This document shows positions 31,409 through 40,233 of a stretch of 46,634 nucleotides of DNA, piece by piece (the stretch's first letter is position 1; each line of letters begins with the position of its first letter). The stretch is from Lachnospiraceae bacterium. Its GTDB lineage: Bacteria; Bacillota; Clostridia; Lachnospirales; Lachnospiraceae. Below the pieces are notes generated by a model, which did not search any database, was not told the origin of the DNA, and saw only the letters and a program-made list of their open reading frames with translations. Both the position numbers and the translations under genes were made by a program. The DNA lies in contig JALFVM010000165.1 in the NCBI GenBank assembly GCA_022787145.1, positions 1 through 46,634 on the forward strand, written 5' to 3'.

Positions 31409-33856
31409 TTATCTGTCTAATTTTCGAATCATTGCCAGAATACGTCCGGCACAGCCGCGAATCTCTTCTTCGGTAAGCCATCCCTGTGCATATGCCTCAC
31501 GAATATTCGCATCATCATTTGAATTTCCAGGCATAATGATATCATTTCCTGCGGCCGCGCATTTCCATGATACGCTGCCATCAGCCGGACATGTCGTATT
31601 CCAGTCAGACATGATGGCGCCTTCAAATCCCCATTCTTCGCGTGCAACTGTCGTACACAAATCTTTGCTGTTTGCCGCATGCACACCATTGATCAGATTA
31701 TAGGAAGACATAATCGCAACCGGATTACTCTCTTTTACTGCAATCTCAAATCCACGAAGATAAATCTCTCTGAGTGCACGTTCTGATACGCAGGCATCCA
31801 CACCCATACGATTGTCTTCCTGATTGTTGCAGGCAAAATGTTTGATGGTGACACCGCATCCGCCCTTGCTCTGCACTCCTTTTGTTACAGCTGCCGCCAT
31901 GACGCCGGACAGTAGCGGATCTTCCGAATAATACTCAAAATTACGACCGCACAGCGGATTTCTGTGAATATTCATGCCTGGTGCCAGCCATAAATCTACC
32001 TGAAATTCTTTCATCTCTACCGCGATCGCTTCGCCAAATCTCTGCATGAGATCTTTATCCCAGGTCTGTGCCAGCGCTGTTCCTACCGGAAATGCTGTAC
32101 AATACTGATAATAGATATCGGCACCTTCATGATACTCCATCGGCTCTAAAAATCCATTTTCCAAAGATCCGAGAACGCCAACACCGTAAACATGATCGCT
32201 TTCCCTGTCTACTTCATAACTCTGGCGAAGTCGAAGTCCTGCCGGTCCATCTGCCATAATCAGGGAACGCATGCCATATTTTTCTTCCAATGCCTCTGTT
32301 GTCTCTCCGGCAGACCCCGGCACACGAATTCCTGCTGAACCCAACGTGCTGGCCCCCTGTGTGATATTTCCATACAGAAGCGGTATCAGTTCTTCCACAG
32401 ACTGTTCTGTGGCAATCTGTGTTTGGAACTCTTTCTTTTTCTCTTCCTTCGGTGTAAACGAAACTTTTAAAATTTCGTTTTGCTTCGCAATTTTTAGCCA
32501 GTCTGCTTTGGCAGTCAAAGCAGGTTTTTCAAATTCTGCGAATTCAATTTTTCTCGGACATATAGCCTGTGTCTTCTCAAGAACCATTTGCTCAGATATC
32601 TCCAGCACTGCTACGAGCTGCAGATCCGCGGAATGTTTTCCAATCCAGATGCCGTATACTCCACCGTCCATGTACCACGCATGCAGTTCTTCGGAAAAGC
32701 TTGCCAGCTGCTTTTGCTCGATCAAAATAGTTACTTTTTGTTCTTCCTTTGGCTGTAAGACAGGTGTCTTTGCAAACCCTGCCAGTCTGTGATACTCTTT
32801 TGCCTCTCCATTCTGAGGAAGTGTCACATACACCTGCACAACTTCGCGGCCGGCATAAGCATCCCCTGTATTTTTCACCATCACATCAATTTCAATGCCA
32901 GAATCTTTCACCCGCAGTTCTTCAAACTTCATCTCAAATGAAGTATAGGAGAGTCCGTATCCAAAAGGAAACAGAGGTTCTACACCAAAACTGTCAAAAT
33001 AACGGTATCCTACATAGATGCCTTCTTTGTATTCTTCCGTCTCTAAATTCCCATTCAAATAACTGAAAGTTTCAGCACAGGGATAATCCTCATACCGTTT
33101 TGCCCATGTTGCCGTCAGTCTTCCGCCCGGAACTGTCTTACCAAGTAAGACATCCGCTACGGCATGTCCGCCTTCCTGACCTGGCTGAGAAATCTGTAAA
33201 ACTGCCTTGATATTCTCTGCCTGCTGCAAAATCTCTGTCAATTCTACAGGACCTCCGGCATTTAAGATCAATACGGTCGGGACATTCTCCTGATTCAGAT
33301 ACAGAATGTCCTCCCTCTCTCTTTTGCTCAAATAATAATCGCCTTCTATCCTACGTCGATCCTTTCCTTCACCGGAAATACGGCTGATGACATAAACTGC
33401 AGCCTCTGCATGTTCGATATCCTGCTTTGACACCGGGCGTCCTTCCGGCAAAACAAACGGATTCGCTGCGTATGCATCAAACACATTTTCTACACCTTTG
33501 GCATCCTCCAGCACTTTTTCTTTCCATTCGTTCCTGGCATTTGTGTATCGACATTCATAGTCTGCAAGCCAGTTTTCACTTGTAATCGATACACCGGCCT
33601 CTTTTAACCCTTCGTAGATTGAAATATTTTCCCGGTTGTTGACATCACCGGAACCGATGCCACCTTTTACTGTTTTCCCTGCACCACATCCCAGTAATAC
33701 AATCGATGTTGATTCTTTGAGTGGAAGCAGACCTTCATTTTTCAATAAAACCATTCCCTCTGCCGCCATTTCCCTGACCAGACGACTATGAGCAATTTCT
33801 CTCTGTGAAGGCTGCTGTTTTAATGTTCCGCTGTGAACCCAATTCTTTCTTTCCAT
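31409..33856 (-). CDS. Glycoside hydrolase family 3 beta-glucosidase, domain-permuted
   Basis: In this 815-residue protein the domains are in reversed order compared with most GH3 enzymes. The alpha/beta-sandwich (GMVLLKNEGLLPL, about residues 30-230) and FnIII-like domain (FPFGYGLSYTSF through about 440) come first. The catalytic TIM barrel is C-terminal (MADGPAGLRLRQ, GMNIHRNPLCGRNFEYYSEDP, TIKHFACNNQEDNR), with the nucleophile in MSDWNTT (about Asp751). This arrangement is known from Ruminococcus albus and Butyrivibrio beta-glucosidases. There is no signal peptide, so it acts inside the cell on imported oligosaccharides. ATG 33854-33856 has AAAGGG five bases upstream. It is last in the operon after the ABC importer genes. 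Confidence 0.9.
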   Translation of the reverse strand: MERKNWVHSGTLKQQPSQREIAHSRLVREMAAEGMVLLKNEGLLPLKESTSIVLLGCGAGKTVKGGIGSGDVNNRENISIYEGLKEAGVSITSENWLADYECRYTNARNEWKEKVLEDAKGVENVFDAYAANPFVLPEGRPVSKQDIEHAEAAVYVISRISGEGKDRRRIEGDYYLSKREREDILYLNQENVPTVLILNAGGPVELTEILQQAENIKAVLQISQPGQEGGHAVADVLLGKTVPGGRLTATWAKRYEDYPCAETFSYLNGNLETEEYKEGIYVGYRYFDSFGVEPLFPFGYGLSYTSFEMKFEELRVKDSGIEIDVMVKNTGDAYAGREVVQVYVTLPQNGEAKEYHRLAGFAKTPVLQPKEEQKVTILIEQKQLASFSEELHAWYMDGGVYGIWIGKHSADLQLVAVLEISEQMVLEKTQAICPRKIEFAEFEKPALTAKADWLKIAKQNEILKVSFTPKEEKKKEFQTQIATEQSVEELIPLLYGNITQGASTLGSAGIRVPGSAGETTEALEEKYGMRSLIMADGPAGLRLRQSYEVDRESDHVYGVGVLGSLENGFLEPMEYHEGADIYYQYCTAFPVGTALAQTWDKDLMQRFGEAIAVEMKEFQVDLWLAPGMNIHRNPLCGRNFEYYSEDPLLSGVMAAAVTKGVQSKGGCGVTIKHFACNNQEDNRMGVDACVSERALREIYLRGFEIAVKESNPVAIMSSYNLINGVHAANSKDLCTTVAREEWGFEGAIMSDWNTTCPADGSVSWKCAAAGNDIIMPGNSNDDANIREAYAQGWLTEEEIRGCAGRILAMIRKLDR

Positions 33857-33885
33857 AATTCCCTTTCTTTTTCCTGACATCATGA

Positions 33886-33927
33886 AATGTACTGACAAAG
33901 AAACCTACATTCCAATGCCAGTACATT
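33886..33927 (-). promoter_or_regulatory. Intercistronic hairpin between permease and GH3 genes
   Basis: AATGTACTG (33886-33894) pairs with CAGTACATT (33919-33927), and two more pairs follow a mismatch. There is no U-run behind it on the minus strand. It probably adjusts the stability or relative level of the GH3 part of the transcript. Confidence 0.5.
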
Positions 33928-33948
33928 CGTCATTTTTTTATTTTATTT

Positions 33949-34794
33949 TTATTCTTTTACACCACCGAGTGTAACACCTGCAATGATGTATTTGGAGAGA
34001 AGCAGATAAATGATAATGATCGGCACAATTGCTACTGTGATCATCATGTAAATTTTGGCCATATCAAAGTTCATGTAATCTGCGCCTCGAAGTGTTGCAA
34101 TCAGAACCGGAACAGTCATTTTGTTCTTGGACTGAATAACCAGAGCCGGAACGAAGTAGTTGTTCCAGGAACCGACAAAGGTAAAGATTGCCTGCACGGC
34201 GATTGCCGGTTTCATGATTGGAAGCACAATCTGATTAAAAATCCGGAATTCTCCGCAACCGTCAATTCTTGCGGCCTCTACCAATGACAGCGGGAGGGAA
34301 GACTGGAGATAACTGTACATAAAGTAGAAGACCGCCGGGGAGGCAATAGATGGAATAATCAGTGGAAGCAAGGAGTCATACATCCCCATATTTGTGATCA
34401 AACGCAAAAATCCCATTGCCGTAACCTGTGTCGGCATAACAAGGATTGCCATAATAAACGTAAAGGCAACTTTTTTCAATTTAAAATCATATGCATACAG
34501 ACCATATGCAGTCAATGATGAAAAATATGTACACAGTGCTGCCGAACAGCCAGATACGATCACACTGTTGATAATACCACGAAACATCGGGAATGTTCCA
34601 TCATTTGCCACATTTTTTAAATTTTCCAGAAAATATTTACCCGGCAGTGCCGAAAATCCTTTCTGCAGGTCTGCATGAGAACGTGTCGCATTTACAATCA
34701 GAATATAGAAGAAGAACAGACACATAAAGGACAAAAGAATCAAAACGATATGTGCAAAAATGCTCTGTCCTTGCTTTTCTTTTTTTGATTTCAT
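33949..34794 (-). CDS. Carbohydrate ABC transporter permease (MalG type)
   Basis: This 281-residue protein has six predicted helices. The cytoplasmic coupling segment VEAARIDGCGEFRIFNQIVLP is the EAA motif that docks the ATPase, and the C-terminus is short as in MalG/CUT1 permeases. It follows the other permease with a 3-base gap. No ATPase gene is in the locus; CUT1 systems of Firmicutes usually share a common MsmX-type ATPase encoded elsewhere. Confidence 0.9.
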   Translation of the reverse strand: MKSKKEKQGQSIFAHIVLILLSFMCLFFFYILIVNATRSHADLQKGFSALPGKYFLENLKNVANDGTFPMFRGIINSVIVSGCSAALCTYFSSLTAYGLYAYDFKLKKVAFTFIMAILVMPTQVTAMGFLRLITNMGMYDSLLPLIIPSIASPAVFYFMYSYLQSSLPLSLVEAARIDGCGEFRIFNQIVLPIMKPAIAVQAIFTFVGSWNNYFVPALVIQSKNKMTVPVLIATLRGADYMNFDMAKIYMMITVAIVPIIIIYLLLSKYIIAGVTLGGVKE

Positions 34795-34797
34795 GAC

Positions 34798-35757
34798 TTA
34801 TTTCCTCCTTCTTCTTTCTTGTCTTGCTTTCTTTCTCGCAGCCGCTTTCGATCCATCCGGATCGTTGTCGTTTGTCATCTTATATACAATGAAGCACAAA
34901 ATACCGCTGACAATAAACAGATATACCGACAGCGCACCTGCCATACCATAGTTTTTGCTCTTCAGATGACTGTTCAGAAACATAATCAATGTCATAGAAG
35001 TACGGTCTGGACTTCCCTGTCCATTTGTCAAAATCTGTGGAACATCAAACATCTGGAGACCACCAATGATAGCAGTAATCAATGTGTACGCAAGAATCGG
35101 ACGGATCAGAGGCAGAATGATGTAGAAAAATCTCTTGATGCTATTACACCCGTCAAGCTCAGACGCCTCAAAAATATCTACACTGATTCCCATAATCGCA
35201 GCCATCAGCATAATCGTTGTATTACCAAACCACATCAAAAAGTTCATAAATCCAATTAAAGATCTTGTTCCAAATACGGAGCCAAGGAAATCAATTCGCT
35301 CATGAATGATTCCAAGCGACATCAAGATTGAGTTTACTGGTCCGTTCGAGGAAAACATGGTAAAGAACAGCATGGCAAACGCAGATGCCATAATCAGGTT
35401 TGGAAGATAAATGACAACCTTGAAAAACTGCTTACAATGAATTTTCATACGAATATCGGTAAACCATACAGCCAGAAGCAATGCAATGACAATCTGAGGA
35501 ATAAATCCGATTACCCATAAAATCAGCGTATTGATTCCATATTTGATCATATCTGAATCCAACAGGCTGAAATAATTTTGCATTCCGACAAAATTAGGTC
35601 CGATTTCCTTGATTCCTGAGCGATAATATTCAAAAAAGCTGTATCGAATTGTATCTGCCAGAGGAATCAGAGAAAAAATAAAGTAGCACAGAAAGAATGG
35701 CAGGATAAAGAAATATCCCCATTTCGCATAACTGATGCTTTTGCGCTTTTTCTTCAT
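34798..35757 (-). CDS. Carbohydrate ABC transporter permease (MalF type)
   Basis: This 319-residue protein has a basic start (MKKKRKSISYAKWGY), six predicted helices and the EAA motif FEASELDGCNSIKRFFYIILP. The C-terminal end is strongly basic (KAAARKKARQERRRRK), which is unusual. It pairs with the MalG-type permease next to it and the lipoprotein upstream to form an oligosaccharide importer. Confidence 0.9.
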   Translation of the reverse strand: MKKKRKSISYAKWGYFFILPFFLCYFIFSLIPLADTIRYSFFEYYRSGIKEIGPNFVGMQNYFSLLDSDMIKYGINTLILWVIGFIPQIVIALLLAVWFTDIRMKIHCKQFFKVVIYLPNLIMASAFAMLFFTMFSSNGPVNSILMSLGIIHERIDFLGSVFGTRSLIGFMNFLMWFGNTTIMLMAAIMGISVDIFEASELDGCNSIKRFFYIILPLIRPILAYTLITAIIGGLQMFDVPQILTNGQGSPDRTSMTLIMFLNSHLKSKNYGMAGALSVYLFIVSGILCFIVYKMTNDNDPDGSKAAARKKARQERRRRK

Positions 35758-35780
35758 AATTCAACATTCCTTTCTCTGTG

Positions 35781-35810
35781 TTCTGTGGAGCAGCTATATG
35801 CCCCACAGAA
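35781..35810 (-). promoter_or_regulatory. Intercistronic hairpin between solute-binding protein and permease genes
   Basis: TTCTGTGG (35781-35788) pairs with CCACAGAA (35803-35810). It lies right behind the binding-protein gene, where a partial terminator or 3' stabiliser is commonly used to give more binding protein than permease. Confidence 0.55.
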
Positions 35811-35820
35811 AGTTTCGTCA

Positions 35821-37212
35821 TTACTCAGCCCATTTAATCTCGGTAATATCCGGATAACGCTCTTTGATCGCTGTCTCAAAGTTCACCTTTGCCTTTTCGT
35901 AATCTACTTTGCCCTGGAAGTAATCACTGAAAGAATTCTGAATCAATTCTACACATCCCTGGTCATAAGCAGACAGAGGTGCGATCTGAATGTTTTCTGC
36001 AACCGGTGCAAAATATTTGAACGGATTCTGTCCTCCAAGGAACTCTGAAGAGAAGTTTGCATCATCTTTTGCAGCTTCCTGCATTCCGCTTGTGGTATTT
36101 GTAAAGTCGGCATAATCTTTTGAGATTTTCAGCAGATTATCTTTATCTGCAGTTAATGCAAGAATGATATCTTTTACGTGCTCTGGATTGTCAGTGCCTG
36201 TACAAGCATGAATGTAGGAGCCGCCCCAGTTGTATTCCTGTGGAGGATTCGTAACGGCCCAGGATCCTGCTTCTCCATCCCAGTTTTTAGACAGGACGAA
36301 GTCAATGCCCCATGCCGGAAGAAGGAACGCAAATACTTTCGATTTGGAGCCCATTGCTTTGTTCCAGTCATCGTTCCACTGACCTTTTACTGTTTTATCC
36401 AGATAACCGGCATCCAGCCATTCCTTGGAATCATTTACCCAGTCCATAATCTTCTGATCCACATTTAAGGTTGTCTCACCTGGTTTCACCCAGGACTCTT
36501 CGATGCTGTTTCCATACAAACGGAACGTATCTGCATAAGAGGAAAATGTGTAATAACCTTTTGCTTTCAGCTCTTCAGCCGTTGCTTTAATGGTATCCCA
36601 GTCTTTTACTTTCTCACCAACAACCTCCGGATCGTCTGTTCCGAACACATCGTTGGCAATATCACGGCGATATACCAGAAGTCCCGGACAACACTGCCAT
36701 GTAGAACCTCTCTGCACACCGTTCTGGTCGGATGCTGTTGTTTTTGTGAAACTGTACTGATCTGCCAGATCTGCCTCCGAATCAATACCAAGATCGGTAA
36801 GCGGCATAGCCACATCAGCGTCCGCATCTGTATATTTGTTTACGTAGTCTGTCTCCGATAAGAAAATATCTACCTTATCGTCTGCCGCTGCATCTGCCTG
36901 TTTGAGCAGTGCCTCATCCAGCTTCTGCTGATAAACACCATCCTGATTTGGATTGATGATCCAATGAATCTCTGTTCCATCCTTTAAAGTTGTTACCGTT
37001 CCATCATCGGATGTTTTTTCAACCTCCGGATAAACTGCCTCCAGACGCTCACGAAATTCTTCGTTCCAGGAATAAATGTTAATCACCTTTCCCTCCTCAG
37101 CGGCTGCCTGTTCTGCTCCTCCTTCTGATTTAGCAGCACCTCCGCCGCAGCCGGTCAATGTACCGGCGCACATTGCTGTTGCAAGCAATGCTGCAATCAC
37201 TTTCTTTTTCAT
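35821..37212 (-). CDS. Extracellular sugar-binding lipoprotein (ABC importer)
   Basis: This 463-residue protein starts with a lipoprotein signal: MKKKVIAALLATAMCAG, then lipobox LTGC. A flexible acidic linker follows, then a bacterial extracellular solute-binding fold (family 1 or a close relative: VINIYSWNEEFRERLEA, KVDIFLSETDYVNKYTD, PAWGIDFVLSKNWDGEAGSW). It delivers an oligosaccharide to the two permeases behind it. ATG 37210-37212 has GGAGG about 9 bases upstream; the 58 codons before it in the open frame are promoter DNA. It is the first gene of the leftward arm of the locus. Confidence 0.92.
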   Translation of the reverse strand: MKKKVIAALLATAMCAGTLTGCGGGAAKSEGGAEQAAAEEGKVINIYSWNEEFRERLEAVYPEVEKTSDDGTVTTLKDGTEIHWIINPNQDGVYQQKLDEALLKQADAAADDKVDIFLSETDYVNKYTDADADVAMPLTDLGIDSEADLADQYSFTKTTASDQNGVQRGSTWQCCPGLLVYRRDIANDVFGTDDPEVVGEKVKDWDTIKATAEELKAKGYYTFSSYADTFRLYGNSIEESWVKPGETTLNVDQKIMDWVNDSKEWLDAGYLDKTVKGQWNDDWNKAMGSKSKVFAFLLPAWGIDFVLSKNWDGEAGSWAVTNPPQEYNWGGSYIHACTGTDNPEHVKDIILALTADKDNLLKISKDYADFTNTTSGMQEAAKDDANFSSEFLGGQNPFKYFAPVAENIQIAPLSAYDQGCVELIQNSFSDYFQGKVDYEKAKVNFETAIKERYPDITEIKWAE

Positions 37213-37272
37213 TCTTTTTTTCCTCCTTTTCTGATTTTTTTGTGTAGCATACGCCTCACTTGGATTGTCTGT

Positions 37273-37278
37273 ATTATA
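37273..37278 (-). promoter_or_regulatory. -10 box of the leftward (ABC importer-GH3) promoter
   Basis: TATAAT on the minus strand with no good -35 at the right distance, as expected for an activator-dependent promoter. The operator 37315-37338 ends 36 bases upstream of it. Confidence 0.55.
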
Positions 37279-37314
37279 TCGCAATCGTTTTTTGGGATAT
37301 ATTATATATTTCAA

Positions 37315-37338
37315 AAAAATATCAGATTCATGACCTGA
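37315..37338. promoter_or_regulatory. Operator O1 of the oligosaccharide locus
   Basis: A 24-base site reading AAAAATATCAGA then TTCATGACCTGA. It is present again in inverted orientation at 37407-37430 with 22 of 24 bases identical. Each copy sits 36-37 bases upstream of its own TATAAT. It is a candidate site for the AraC regulator encoded in the locus. Confidence 0.6.
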
Positions 37339-37406
37339 TTTCATTCTTTCCTTTTTTCTTGTTTTTTTCGGCTTTCTTCGCCTCATTCAGGTAAAAAAAT
37401 TGCAAT

Positions 37407-37430
37407 TTAGGTCATGATTCTGATATTTTT
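37407..37430. promoter_or_regulatory. Operator O2 of the oligosaccharide locus
   Basis: Inverted copy of O1 (37315-37338), two mismatches, 37 bases before the rightward -10 box. The centres of O1 and O2 are about 92 bases apart, which would allow looping. Confidence 0.6.
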
Positions 37431-37467
37431 CACACGTTTCTTATTTTAACAAAACTTTTTCTCTTTG

Positions 37468-37473
37468 TATAAT
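37468..37473 (+). promoter_or_regulatory. -10 box of the rightward (GH94) promoter
   Basis: TATAAT with only a poor -35 (TTTAAC at 37445-37450, 17-base spacer). It leads into a leader of about 30 bases with AAAGGAG before the TTG start of the first phosphorylase gene. Confidence 0.55.
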
Positions 37474-37507
37474 AGCAGATACATCATATGAAAGGAGACA
37501 ACAGAAA

Positions 37508-40207
37508 TTGAAACATTTACATTTTATTGACGGAAACGGCAGTTTTTCCATTGAACGACCGGAAAATACAAGTTACCTTTACTTTCCACTTGCATCAGAA
37601 GCAGGATTGAAAAGCGCTGTTACGCCAAACCTTGGCGGAGATTCCAAAGTGAATCAGGACAGCTTTCTGCTTGAGCCGGTAAGTTCCGAAAATCTGCATA
37701 ACAACCGTTCTGTCCGAAACTTCTGGTGTGTCATAGACGGTGTTGGCGTTTACTCGGCTGTCGGAGCATCTGGCGAACAGGAAGCCTCCAAATTTTCCAA
37801 AGTTCAGGACGAAAGTGAACTCACTGCCGGATTGATGTGGCACACATTAAAAAGAAATTCCAAAATTCTCCAAATTTCCTCTGAGATAACCTCCTTTGTT
37901 CCAAGAGACAACAACGTGGAAATTATGTATGTGACGATTCAAAATCAGTCAGAACGCACACAGAACATCACTGCCTATGCCGCTGTTCCTCTTTACGGCC
38001 GCAGTGCGGACAATATACGTGATCACCGCAATGTTACTTCTATGCTCCATCGCATACAGACGACAGAGCATGGTGTTTTTGTACGCCCGACTATGTCTTT
38101 TGATGAACGTGGCCATCAGGTAAACCACCGAATTTATTATGTTGCCGGATGCACGGGCAGCAGCCAGACACCAGAGTCCTTTTATCCTACCGTCGAGGAT
38201 TTCATCGGTGAGGGCGGCACCTATACACATCCACGAGCAGTATATGAAACCCATCCGGGTGTACCTGCGTCCCACCGTGCAGCCGGAAAAGAAGCAATGG
38301 GAGCCTTTCGTTTTCAAAAAGTTACGCTCGCTCCCGGCGAAAAAGCAGACTATATCGTTCTTCTTGGCACAGAGGAAAGCGAAGAGCCAATTGCACATCT
38401 TCTTGAGAAATACAATTCTTCTGCTAAAGTGAACATGGTACTGGAAGAAACAAAACAATACTGGATAAATAAAGTTAATGTTGATTTCCACACCAAAGAT
38501 ACCAATTTTGACGGTTTCATGAAATGGGTCAGCTTTCAGCCTTTCCTGCGCCGTTTATTCGGATGTTCGTTCCTGCCTCACCACGATTATGGACGCGGAG
38601 GTCGAGGCTGGCGTGATCTGTGGCAGGACTGCCTTTCTCTTTTGTTGATGGATCCACAGGATGTCGGAGCCATGATTGCTAAAAATTACGGCGGTGTCCG
38701 CATTGACGGAACCAATGCCACAATCATCGGTGACGGTGACGGCAATTTTATCGCAGACCGAAACGGCATTGCCCGTGTCTGGATGGATCATGCTCTCTGG
38801 CCGCTTATGACAACAAAGCTTTATATCGATCAGACCGGCGATATTGATATTCTGAAAAAAGAAGTTCCTTATTTTAAGGACACACAGACAATGCGCGGAA
38901 CCCAAATCGATACACTCTGGAATGACACCTACGGAAACCAGCAGCGCACAGACACAGACGAGATTTATACGGGAAGCATCCTGGAACACATTCTAATTCA
39001 GCAGCTTGCCGCATTTTATGAGGTCGGAGACCATAACATTTATCAACTGCGCGGTGCAGACTGGAACGATGCGCTTGATATGGCAGCCGAACACGGTGAA
39101 AGCGTTGCCTTCACCTGTGCCTATGCCGGAAACTTGAGGTTGCTCGCCGAACTTCTTCACCTTATGGAAAGTCAGCAGCCGGGACAGACAGTAGAACTTC
39201 TGGGGGAAATCGAAATTTTGCTGAATTCTGATCCGGAACTGTTTGACAATATTGATAAAAAGCGTGAGATTTTATCGCAGTATGCTTCCCGGTGCAAGCA
39301 TAACGTCAGCGGAAAAAAAGCAGCCTTCACACTTACTCAGATTGCTTCCAATCTGATTCAGAAAGCAAATTGGCTGACTGAGCACGTAAGAACTCAGGAA
39401 TGGATCGAAGGTTCCTCCGGCGAAGGCTGGTTCAATAGCTATTACGACAATCACGGACAGGCGGTAGAAGGATTCCGTGATGATTCCGTGCGCATGATGC
39501 TCACCGGACAGGTATTTTCCATTATGGGACACATTGCCACCGACGAACAGATTCAGAAAATCGTAAAAAGTGCCGATCATTATCTGTATCAGAAGGAAAT
39601 CGGCGGCTATCGCCTGAATACCGATTTTCAGGAATTAAAATTTGACATGGGACGTATGTTCGGATTTGCTTATGGAGAAAAGGAAAACGGTGCTGTTTTC
39701 TCTCATATGACTGTTATGTTCGCAAATGCATTGTATCGCCGTGGATTTGCTAAAGAAGGATGGAAAGCATTAAAAACACTGGCAGATACTGCGTTGAATT
39801 TTGATATCAGCCATATCTATCCTGGCATTCCGGAATATTTCCGTTCTGACGGACGCGGCATGTATCACTATCTGACCGGTGCGGCAAGCTGGTATATGAT
39901 GACGATGATCACAGAAGTCTTTGGTGTCCATGGATCTGCAGGCGATCTCATTTTGTATCCAAAGCTTCTGGCAGAACAGTTTGACGAAGATGGAATCGCC
40001 TCCATCCACGTTTCTTTCGCCGGTAAACAGCTTGAGATTATCTACAAAAATGAACCGGGCAAAGATTTTGGAGCCTACACTGCTGCATCTGCCGTATGCG
40101 ATGATACGCCAATTGAGATTGTGAAAGACTCCTATGCCGTTGTTTCCCGCAAGATGCTGGAAGAGCTTTCAGACGAACCACATACCATCACCATCACATT
40201 ACTCTAA
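37508..40207 (+). CDS. GH94 glycoside phosphorylase (about 900-residue class, possibly laminaribiose-type)
   Basis: This 899-residue protein has an N-terminal beta-sandwich (about residues 1-290), a helical linker, an (alpha/alpha)6 barrel and a C-terminal jelly roll, as in GH94. Barrel motifs are HDYGRGGRGWRDLWQDCLS and RGADWNDALDM with catalytic acid Asp518. Inverting phosphorolysis of a beta-glucoside gives glucose 1-phosphate. Cellobiose phosphorylases have about 810 residues; about 900 is closer to laminaribiose-type enzymes, so beta-1,3-linked substrates are a guess. Translation starts at TTG 37508-37510, after AAAGGAG; a 7-codon ORF (ATG 37488) overlaps this start. It is co-transcribed with the next GH94 gene, 26 bases downstream. 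Confidence 0.85.
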   Translation: MKHLHFIDGNGSFSIERPENTSYLYFPLASEAGLKSAVTPNLGGDSKVNQDSFLLEPVSSENLHNNRSVRNFWCVIDGVGVYSAVGASGEQEASKFSKVQDESELTAGLMWHTLKRNSKILQISSEITSFVPRDNNVEIMYVTIQNQSERTQNITAYAAVPLYGRSADNIRDHRNVTSMLHRIQTTEHGVFVRPTMSFDERGHQVNHRIYYVAGCTGSSQTPESFYPTVEDFIGEGGTYTHPRAVYETHPGVPASHRAAGKEAMGAFRFQKVTLAPGEKADYIVLLGTEESEEPIAHLLEKYNSSAKVNMVLEETKQYWINKVNVDFHTKDTNFDGFMKWVSFQPFLRRLFGCSFLPHHDYGRGGRGWRDLWQDCLSLLLMDPQDVGAMIAKNYGGVRIDGTNATIIGDGDGNFIADRNGIARVWMDHALWPLMTTKLYIDQTGDIDILKKEVPYFKDTQTMRGTQIDTLWNDTYGNQQRTDTDEIYTGSILEHILIQQLAAFYEVGDHNIYQLRGADWNDALDMAAEHGESVAFTCAYAGNLRLLAELLHLMESQQPGQTVELLGEIEILLNSDPELFDNIDKKREILSQYASRCKHNVSGKKAAFTLTQIASNLIQKANWLTEHVRTQEWIEGSSGEGWFNSYYDNHGQAVEGFRDDSVRMMLTGQVFSIMGHIATDEQIQKIVKSADHYLYQKEIGGYRLNTDFQELKFDMGRMFGFAYGEKENGAVFSHMTVMFANALYRRGFAKEGWKALKTLADTALNFDISHIYPGIPEYFRSDGRGMYHYLTGAASWYMMTMITEVFGVHGSAGDLILYPKLLAEQFDEDGIASIHVSFAGKQLEIIYKNEPGKDFGAYTAASAVCDDTPIEIVKDSYAVVSRKMLEELSDEPHTITITLL

Positions 40208-40233
40208 ATTTATAAAGGACAGGTACAACAACT

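Noticed and set aside
37213-37386. 58-codon extension of the sugar-binding lipoprotein
   Set aside because: It would place the lipoprotein signal deep inside the protein and covers the promoter and operator region.
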